From Microcaldota archaeon (GTDB taxonomy: Archaea; Micrarchaeota; Micrarchaeia; Anstonellales; Bilamarchaeaceae): a DNA stretch of 5,820 bases. Made by a program: the position numbers and the translations under genes. The stretch is from contig JAKANX010000071.1 in NCBI GenBank assembly GCA_021823425.1, positions 1 through 5,820 of the forward strand. The letters are read 5' to 3'. The stretch's first letter is position 1. Every line of letters starts with the position of its first letter. This document shows, in pieces, positions 1 to 4,744 of this stretch. The notes beneath the pieces were generated by a model that was not told the origin of the DNA, made no database searches, and saw only the letters and a list, made by a program, of their open reading frames with translations.

Positions 1-760
1 GCAGGCCCCCGAGCCTGCGCGTCACGAAGAAGTTCCGCCCTATTATCCCCAGGAGGATGAGGAACGGCCCCACTACGTTCGCGGCGTACTGCGAGAAGAA
101 CTTCTGCAGCTCTAGCGCGGAGAATACCCCGTTGTACATCTCAATTTCCTGGGAGTAGCGCTCGTAGTCCAGAAGGAAGTACGCGTTGTTCTTGAGCGAC
201 GTGTAGAACTGGAAGCACGGCGGGATGAGGAGCGTGTTGCAGCTCATCGTCTGGCCGTTGCTCTGCTGCTTCATCACCTCCACGCTCTTCTTGAAAGCCT
301 CCCTCGCCCCGTCCAAGGACATGTTGACTAGGCCGTCTAGGTACTGGTTGGATACCTGCACGGTGCACGTTTCGGGCAGGCCGGAAACGCAGGTGAACGG
401 GCTTGCGGGCGCGTGGTTGACCTGTTCGAACAGGAGGGTGTCGGCGAGGTCTATCGCCGCGACCACGGATATCACTATTATTATGGTGACAAACGACTGC
501 GCGAGCTCGGTCTTGGCCCACGCCTTGAGCTGGGGCAGGTTGAGGGGCTCGGCGAACATGTACGCGATTGAAACCACGAAAACCGAAATGAGCGCCGAGA
601 TTGCCGCAAGGGTGCGCCAGTCCGCGATTCCGAAAACCGCGAAGTGGGTTCCGGCCTGGTTGAGCAGCGCTTCGGTGTCGCCGTGCTCGGTGGAGGTGCA
701 GCCCGCGAGAAGCATGAGCGCCGCAACGGCCAGGACCAGGGGAAGGAACCTTGGCCTCAT
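1..760 (-). CDS. Polytopic membrane lipoprotein, third gene of tandem membrane-protein operon (3' end cut by window edge)
   Basis: Open from an ATG at 760 to the left edge, 253 codons with no stop, so the C-terminus lies outside the window. The start overlaps the stop of the preceding gene (ATGA, 757-760) and has a GGTG Shine-Dalgarno-like match five bases upstream. The N-terminus is a short basic stretch plus a hydrophobic core ending in LAGC (residues 18-21), a textbook lipobox, predicting lipid attachment at Cys21. Hydrophobic segments follow at about 50-69, 89-110 and 226-242. Between the second and third lies a hydrophilic domain of roughly 115 residues with two cysteine pairs (C124/C132, C174/C182), probably extracellular. 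The loop Y67-x15-K83-x-E85-L86 and the later R242-x5-R248-x2-G251 match the two upstream genes without gaps, so this is a paralogue. I do not recognise the family; a component of an envelope channel or secretion complex is an inference. Confidence 0.85.
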   Translation of the reverse strand, partial: MRPRFLPLVLAVAALMLLAGCTSTEHGDTEALLNQAGTHFAVFGIADWRTLAAISALISVFVVSIAYMFAEPLNLPQLKAWAKTELAQSFVTIIIVISVVAAIDLADTLLFEQVNHAPASPFTCVSGLPETCTVQVSNQYLDGLVNMSLDGAREAFKKSVEVMKQQSNGQTMSCNTLLIPPCFQFYTSLKNNAYFLLDYERYSQEIEMYNGVFSALELQKFFSQYAANVVGPFLILLGIIGRNFFVTRRLGGL

Positions 761-1758
761 CCGAACACCCTGAGCGCCTTGTTTATGGAGACGACGTACG
801 CGACGATGACGGTTATCATCACATTCGGAAGCAGGAACGCCTGCGGATAGAGCACCGCGACGGAGAAGAAGTTGCCCGTGGACGAGCAGCCCCCGAGGAC
901 CGCGTCGCTGATTATCGGCTCGTAGTCATGGCAGTTGGTGAATAGCACGGAATACATTATTCCGTTAAGGGCTATAAGGAATGGCATCAGCGTGTAGAAG
1001 CCGAGCGAGAATGCAATGAGGAAGTTCCCCGTGCTGCGCAGCACCGGAAGGAAGCGGAGCAGGAACGCGCCCGGAAGTATGAGCGTTAGCAGGGCCGCGG
1101 AGGACGCGCCCTCGGTGTCGTTGCCCATGAAGTAGGTTACGAAAATCCACTGCGCCTTTATGCTCATGTACGCGGGAAGCACGAACATGGTGTTCATGTT
1201 ATCGTACATCATGGACCACGTGCGGCGGTAGGCGTAGGGGCTATACGTGGTGCCCTGCACAAGCCCGTAGTAGCTCACGTATTCCGATGCCTTGAGCAGC
1301 TGCTTGACGTGCTGCTCGGAATATTGCTGGATTATGCCCTCGCTGTCCTTCATCATCCTGTCCATGTAGCAAGTGGACATGGGCGCGAGCCCGTCTATGT
1401 TGATGCAGCGGTCGCCGGTGAGGCCCATGGAGTCCTTGGCGGAATGGAACGTAGCGTCCGTGAGCCCGCTGAAGAACCAGACTATGCCCCCGAACGAAAT
1501 CAGCAGGATTACGGAAAAGAAGAGGTGGGAGAGCTCGTCCTTTGCGAGGATTATCCACTCGGCCCTGCCCATGAAGTTGCCCGCCGAGTAGATAATGCCG
1601 ATTATAAAAACGCTCAGCATAACCAGCATGGGGATTATCGTGCCGGTCTGGCAGTTGATTAGGTCAAAGAGGCTCTGGTTCGGGTCGTATGCGCAGCTCG
1701 CTGCAGAGGCGAGCGCGGAAAGCGCAATCAATGCAAGCGCCGCACCGAGGATTTTCAT
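757..1758 (-). CDS. Polytopic membrane protein, second gene of tandem membrane-protein operon, 333 aa
   Basis: The ATG at 1758 overlaps the previous stop as ATGA (1755-1758), and its own TGA overlaps the next start the same way. Residues 1-20 form a signal-peptide-like leader. There is a Cys at 22, but the residues before it (AAS) do not make a good lipobox. Membrane segments are visible near 40-60, 77-97, 190-211, 217-239, 244-272 and 296-324. The region 100-185 is hydrophilic with C118 and C130, and a second outside loop holds C276 and C291. Signature one is Y57-x15-K73-x-E75-L76. Signature two is R235-x2-P-x2-R241-x2-G244 followed by LIA (247-249) and P259, superposing without gaps on R216...P240 of the upstream paralogue. 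Function unknown; the polytopic, cysteine-bearing design and coupling to two relatives suggest a subunit of a membrane complex. Confidence 0.88.
   Translation of the reverse strand: MKILGAALALIALSALASAASCAYDPNQSLFDLINCQTGTIIPMLVMLSVFIIGIIYSAGNFMGRAEWIILAKDELSHLFFSVILLISFGGIVWFFSGLTDATFHSAKDSMGLTGDRCINIDGLAPMSTCYMDRMMKDSEGIIQQYSEQHVKQLLKASEYVSYYGLVQGTTYSPYAYRRTWSMMYDNMNTMFVLPAYMSIKAQWIFVTYFMGNDTEGASSAALLTLILPGAFLLRFLPVLRSTGNFLIAFSLGFYTLMPFLIALNGIMYSVLFTNCHDYEPIISDAVLGGCSSTGNFFSVAVLYPQAFLLPNVMITVIVAYVVSINKALRVFG
766..769 (-). promoter_or_regulatory. Shine-Dalgarno-like GGTG for the third membrane gene
   Basis: On the minus strand GGTG lies five bases before the ATG at 760, inside the end of the preceding coding region. 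It is complementary to the CACC of the archaeal 16S rRNA tail. With the ATGA stop/start overlap it supports reinitiation or coupled translation here, in contrast to the leaderless first gene of the operon. Confidence 0.45.
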
Positions 1759-3140
1759 ACGAGACGCCCTATGCCGGCAATCTGCACGTCGCCGCCGAAC
1801 ACGTCGGACAGGCCCCTTGCGCCGGCCATCACTATTATCCCGATGAGCCCTGCCTCCATGAGCGGCATGCTTGCAGCGAGGCCAACAGGGCCCACGAGCT
1901 TGACCATCACTATGTCATAAATCTCCGTGACGTTCCCGCCTATTGCGCCCTCAATCTGCTTTGAGCTGGTCACGAGCGCAATCGAGCTCGCGAGCTGGAA
2001 TGCGGTCTGAATGCCGTTGTATATACTGTAGGAAATCGGCCAGCACATGCCGTCTATCGGAATCATGCATTCTGCGAAATACGAGAAGAACTCCGCCCAC
2101 GCCCTGGCTATGCACGCTGCTATCGCAGCCGGTAATACGTAGCTCGGGCACTGCGACATCCAGGGAATAAGCACATCAGTCGCGCTTATCACAAGGCAAT
2201 ACGGGGTGCAGAAAACGGCCCACCAGCCCCACTCGTTGAGCGATGTGAATATGCGTATGAAGTCGTTGCTGCACATGGTCGTGAGGAACGACGAGAGCTT
2301 GAGGTTTATCCTGTCCAAGTCTCCGGCCGTTACCTGCGAGTGCAGCTTCACCGTGCTCGTCGCGGAAAGGGCGTCGTTCTCAATCTGGTTGTGCAGCTTG
2401 TTCACCACGTACATGGAATACGGGAAGAGTATTATCGCCGCGACGCCGAGCGCGATAAGCATGCCGCCCACTTTCCTCGTGAAGGGAAGCATGCGCAGCG
2501 CGAAGCCGAGCGAGAAGAGCGCCTCGTAAATCGCGGGGTTGGTGAAGAAGGCGTACATCACCTTTATCGTCTCGTACACGATTATTCCGTTGGAGAGCGT
2601 GTTGGACAGCTGGGTGAGCGCGAGGCGCATCCCGCCCATCCCCTGGTACGGCGCGGCCATGGTCCCGAAATAGAATATGAAGCCCATCGTCTTGGTGTAG
2701 AAATACGAGGAGACCATGCCAAGCCTGTTCGCGACTCGTATTGTGTCCTTGTAGTCCACAACGAGCTTGTCTATCGCGGCGTTTATCCCGGGCCCGCTTC
2801 CGTCGCCGTTTATCGCCGCGCAGCCCGGGTCCGCGGTTCCGGTGAGCGCAGGAAGAACGACGTTCGAGCCGAGCACGAACGCATAGACTATTGACACCAC
2901 TACTCCGGCGGTTATGAGCTCCTGAAGCTCCATCTTCACCCATGCCTCGAGCTGGCTGTCCTCGCCGAATTTGGAGACCATGTAGGTTATCGCAAGGACT
3001 CCGGCAGCGACAAGGCCGGCCATTCCGGCGAGCGTGAGGACACCGGTGCTGGGCGCGAGAGAAGCGGTGCATGCGGTTGTGGCCGCGAATGAAGCTGGAA
3101 TTGCCAGGAACAGTAGCGTAAGGAGGAGCGGCCGGCGCAT
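1755..3140 (-). CDS. Large polytopic membrane protein, first gene of tandem membrane-protein operon, 461 aa
   Basis: I place the start at the ATG at 3140. It gives a clean signal peptide (MRRP, hydrophobic core, likely cleavage after ASFA near 16-19), and a TATA element sits at -29 to -22, so the mRNA would be leaderless. A longer in-frame start at 3209 would run through the promoter and into the divergent gene. Membrane segments are visible at about 33-56, 73-99, 150-163, 185-215, 224-248, 310-345, 375-392 and 412-441. Signature one is Y53-M-x8-Q-L-x-A-W67-x-K69-x-E71-L72; ten residues in this stretch match the third gene. Signature two is R216-x2-P-x2-R222-x2-G225, LIA (228-230) and P240. 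The last 210 residues, absent from the 333-aa paralogue, hold six of the nine cysteines of the mature part, including C311-x3-C315. Family not recognised; a VirB6/TrbL/CedA-like translocation channel is one hypothesis. Confidence 0.88.
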   Translation of the reverse strand: MRRPLLLTLLFLAIPASFAATTACTASLAPSTGVLTLAGMAGLVAAGVLAITYMVSKFGEDSQLEAWVKMELQELITAGVVVSIVYAFVLGSNVVLPALTGTADPGCAAINGDGSGPGINAAIDKLVVDYKDTIRVANRLGMVSSYFYTKTMGFIFYFGTMAAPYQGMGGMRLALTQLSNTLSNGIIVYETIKVMYAFFTNPAIYEALFSLGFALRMLPFTRKVGGMLIALGVAAIILFPYSMYVVNKLHNQIENDALSATSTVKLHSQVTAGDLDRINLKLSSFLTTMCSNDFIRIFTSLNEWGWWAVFCTPYCLVISATDVLIPWMSQCPSYVLPAAIAACIARAWAEFFSYFAECMIPIDGMCWPISYSIYNGIQTAFQLASSIALVTSSKQIEGAIGGNVTEIYDIVMVKLVGPVGLAASMPLMEAGLIGIIVMAGARGLSDVFGGDVQIAGIGRLV

Positions 3141-3144
3141 GGCT

Positions 3145-3171
3145 GCAATTCGGAGAAAATGTTTATATTGC
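3145..3171. promoter_or_regulatory. Possible operator: inverted repeat around the divergent promoter
   Basis: GCAAT (3145-3149) and ATTGC (3167-3171) form a 5-bp inverted repeat separated by 17 bases. It brackets the purine-rich element and the TATA box. A dimeric winged-helix regulator such as the adjacent PadR-like protein could bind here and block both promoters. The arms are short and such a repeat could arise by chance, so this is a weak candidate. Confidence 0.2.
3162..3169. promoter_or_regulatory. Central TATA-like element shared by two divergent leaderless genes
   Basis: TTTATATT on the plus strand reads AATATAAA on the minus strand. It occupies the exact middle of the 50-bp intergenic region, so it lies at -29 to -22 from the ATG at 3191 and equally at -29 to -22 from the ATG at 3140. 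This is the usual distance between an archaeal TATA box and the transcription start, implying transcripts that begin at or next to the start codon in both directions. On the plus side the preceding GAGAAAAT (3153-3160) resembles the purine-rich TFB recognition element and the octamer is one base from the archaeal consensus. The minus side lacks an equally clear recognition element, so rightward transcription may be favoured. Confidence 0.75.
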
Positions 3172-3190
3172 TGACTGATGAGATAAGCGC

Positions 3191-3508
3191 ATGGAACACC
3201 AGCAGGCAAAGCCGATGGCGAGGCTCAGGGGCGCGCTCACCGCGGGCAACCTCTGGCTCTACATCCTCTCGCTCATGAGGCACGAGCGCAAGATTTACGC
3301 CTACGGGCTCCCGGAGCGCATAGAGAAGGACTTCTTGTTCAGGCCCAGCAGGGTGATGATTTACGTGGTGCTCTACAAGCTGGAGGCAGAGGGCCTGATA
3401 CGCTCGGAATTTGAGGAGCGCAGGAAATACTACCATCTTACCGAGAAGGGGAAGGCCGCACTGAACGGCGCGAAGGAATACCTCGCGCTGCTGGCCAAAA
3501 GGCTCTAG
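3191..3508 (+). CDS. PadR-like winged-helix transcriptional regulator, 105 aa
   Basis: Compact DNA-binding protein of the PadR type, within the length range of single-domain members. After a polar N-terminus (1-17), a first helix carries the characteristic GNLWLYILSLM stretch (19-29). A tyrosine-rich turn follows (IYAYGLPERI, 35-44), where PadR proteins usually have hGYEI. The recognition helix is about 52-69 and ends in YKLEAEGLI (62-70), matching the family's YxxLxxLExxGLI. The wing is 71-86, with RRKYYHLTEKGK (77-88) matching the usual RKYYxLTxxG. The C-terminal helix (88-105) is short; in the family this helix mediates dimerisation. The ATG lies 22 bases after the central TATA element, so the mRNA is probably leaderless. 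It stands divergently from the membrane-protein operon with a shared promoter, suggesting it controls that operon and itself. Its ligand cannot be told from sequence. Confidence 0.9.
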   Translation: MEHQQAKPMARLRGALTAGNLWLYILSLMRHERKIYAYGLPERIEKDFLFRPSRVMIYVVLYKLEAEGLIRSEFEERRKYYHLTEKGKAALNGAKEYLALLAKRL

Positions 3509-3510
3509 GT
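3507..3510 (+). promoter_or_regulatory. Weak Shine-Dalgarno-like AGGT deciding the kinase start
   Basis: AGGT overlapping the stop codon of the PadR-like gene stands seven bases before the ATG at 3518 but only one base before the GTG at 3512. The spacing therefore favours the ATG. The match is short. Confidence 0.35.
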
Positions 3511-3517
3511 CGTGTCC

Positions 3518-4132
3518 ATGCGGAACAGGAAGCGCGAAACCCGGAACGCCCAGCTTACCATCATCAGCGGGACTCCCGGGACCGGGAAGACGAGCGCCGC
3601 GCGGCTGCTCGGAAAATTGATAGGGGCGCGCGTCATCCACCTGCGCGAATTCGTGAGGGAGAAAAAACTGTCCTCGGGCTACGACAGGAAAACGGACAGC
3701 GAGCTCGTGGATTTGGGAAAGCTGAAGCGGGCGCTAATGCGGGAAATCGCAAGACCCGGGACTCAACACAGGAAACCGGGAACCGGGAACGGTCCGCTTG
3801 TCATCGTGGAGGGCCACCTCGCGTGCGAGTTCGCGCTTCCCGCAGGCAGGGTTTTCATACTCAGGTGCAGGCCGGGCGAATTGAAAAAGAGGCTTTCTGC
3901 GAGAAAGTACGCGAAGGCGAAGCTGGAGGCCAACCTGCTCGCGGAGATGCTGGACTACTGCGTGCAGAAAGCCGGGCTGAACTATCCGGACGCGGAGGTG
4001 TGCGAAATTGAGACCGCGGGGAAGGGGGCGGCGCAGACAGCGGGGCGGCTCGCGGCGCTCGCTGCGGGGAAGGGCAAATGCGATTCCCCGGATTACCAGA
4101 AAGAATTAAAGGAATTCCTCAAGCTAAGGTAA
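3518..4132 (+). CDS. AK6/Fap7-type adenylate kinase (P-loop NTPase), 204 aa
   Basis: Small P-loop kinase of the AK6 (human hCINAP, yeast Fap7) family. In eukaryotes and archaea these enzymes have adenylate kinase and ATPase activity and help small-subunit assembly by acting on ribosomal protein uS11. Numbering is from the ATG at 3518; an in-frame GTG at 3512 would add two residues. Visible features are Walker A GTPGTGKT (18-25), the NMP-side YDRKTDSELVD region (55-65), the Walker B-like EGHLACEF (98-105), strand and lid FILRCRP (113-119) leading to LKKRLSARKY (122-131), and the family's KLEANLLAEMLD helix (135-146). Two oddities stand out: about ten extra basic residues before the first strand, and a low-complexity insert at about 79-92 built on a 7-bp DNA repeat. 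The gene starts nine bases after the PadR-like stop and lies 15 bases before scpB, consistent with one operon. Confidence 0.88.
   Translation: MRNRKRETRNAQLTIISGTPGTGKTSAARLLGKLIGARVIHLREFVREKKLSSGYDRKTDSELVDLGKLKRALMREIARPGTQHRKPGTGNGPLVIVEGHLACEFALPAGRVFILRCRPGELKKRLSARKYAKAKLEANLLAEMLDYCVQKAGLNYPDAEVCEIETAGKGAAQTAGRLAALAAGKGKCDSPDYQKELKEFLKLR
3774..3790 (+). repeat. Short 7-bp tandem repeat inside the kinase gene
   Basis: AACCGGG occurs twice in direct succession, followed by a third partial copy AAC. The unit is not a multiple of three, so a change in copy number would shift the reading frame. The 12-mer at 3772-3783 recurs with one mismatch at 3536-3547, in the N-terminal extension of the same gene, and a related CCCGGGACCGGGAA stretch encodes the P-loop at 3575-3588. 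Confidence 0.6.
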
Positions 4133-4147
4133 GCGGACTGATTTAAG

Positions 4148-4708
4148 ATGGAGCAGGACAAGAAAAGGATACTTGAGAGCGCGCTTTTCATTTCGGCGCG
4201 GAGCATGGGGCTGGACGAGCTCATGCGCCTCACGGGGCTTGCCGCCCCGGGCTTCGTCAAGGCGCTTTTGGAGGAGCTGCGCACCGAGTATGCGGCGCGC
4301 GGGAGCGCGATTGAGATTTCCGAGATAGAGGGAAAATGGCTCATGCGCGTCCGGGACGAGTATTCGGAAAAGGTCAAGGGCTTCGCGCAGCAGGCGGAGG
4401 TGGGCAGGAGCGCGCTGCGCACGCTCGCGTACGTTGCGAGGCACGACGGCGTGCTAAAGAGCGAGGTCGCGCACAAGGTCGGCGCTCAGATTTACCAGGA
4501 CGTGCACGAGCTCGTGCAGAGCGGATTCCTCAGGCAGGTGAAGGCCGGGCGCACCAAGAGGCTCTTCCTCACGGACAAGTTCAGGCAGTATTTCAGGGCC
4601 GTGCAGACCGGGGGGCAGATGCAGCTCGAGCAGAAAACTCCGAGCGCGGCGGCGCCTGGCGATGGCCCCCCGGAGAAGGAACCGGGGAAGGAAACGCCTG
4701 AAAATTGA
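4148..4708 (+). CDS. scpB: Segregation and condensation protein B (ScpB), 186 aa
   Basis: Accessory subunit of the SMC-ScpA-ScpB condensin, which compacts and segregates chromosomes. ScpB dimers bind the kleisin ScpA and consist of two winged-helix domains. The first domain opens with RILESALFISARSMGLDEL (7-25), matching the family's opening LExxLFxSxxPLxxEEL. It continues through FVKALLEELRTEY (36-48) and the strand ISEIEGKWLMRV (57-68), matching the family's IxxxxGGYxLxT. The second domain begins at GRSALRTLAYVARHDGVLKSEV (86-107), where ScpB usually has LSxAALExLAIIAYxQPITRxEI. It ends with LVQSGFLRQVKAGRTKR (122-138) and the conserved LTDKFRQYF (141-149). Residues 155-186 are a Gln/Pro/Glu/Lys-rich, probably disordered tail. 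No good ribosome-binding site is visible, and expression from the upstream operon is likely. No scpA or smc lies in the window. Confidence 0.88.
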   Translation: MEQDKKRILESALFISARSMGLDELMRLTGLAAPGFVKALLEELRTEYAARGSAIEISEIEGKWLMRVRDEYSEKVKGFAQQAEVGRSALRTLAYVARHDGVLKSEVAHKVGAQIYQDVHELVQSGFLRQVKAGRTKRLFLTDKFRQYFRAVQTGGQMQLEQKTPSAAAPGDGPPEKEPGKETPEN

Positions 4709-4715
4709 GAGAGAC

Positions 4716-4723
4716 TTTATAAA
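4716..4723 (+). promoter_or_regulatory. TATA box of the PPM-like gene
   Basis: TTTATAAA preceded by purine-rich GAGAGA (4709-4714) lies at -29 to -22 from the ATG at 4745, the same spacing as at the divergent promoter. Together with the absence of a Shine-Dalgarno motif before the ATG, this predicts a leaderless transcript and a promoter separate from the scpB operon. Confidence 0.78.
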
Positions 4724-4744
4724 TCTAATTCGCAAAAAACCCTC

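Noticed and set aside
225..773. Plus-strand open frame of 182 codons opposite the third membrane gene
   Set aside because: The minus-strand frame gives a coherent lipoprotein leader, membrane helices and paralogue signatures; this frame is Ser/Arg-rich antisense with no recognisable domain.
3141..3209. A longer N-terminus (start at 3209) for the first membrane protein
   Set aside because: It would place 23 residues through the promoter element and into the PadR-like gene, and would bury the signal peptide that begins cleanly at 3140.
3512..3517. GTG at 3512 as the kinase start
   Set aside because: The only Shine-Dalgarno-like motif is one base away from it but seven from the ATG at 3518; not fully excluded, and the difference is two residues.
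2987..3640. Minus-strand open frame spanning the divergent promoter and two plus-strand genes
   Set aside because: It crosses the intergenic region and overlaps parts of three well-supported genes; its product is Pro/Arg/His-rich with no domain pattern.
4101..4147. A separate promoter for scpB
   Set aside because: AATTAAA near 4104-4110 is a poor TATA match and its spacing does not fit the -29 to -22 rule seen at the other starts, so read-through from the upstream gene is simpler.
4705..4744. A transcription terminator between scpB and the PPM-like gene
   Set aside because: No U-run or GC hairpin is visible; the A/T-rich stretch is explained by the TATA box.
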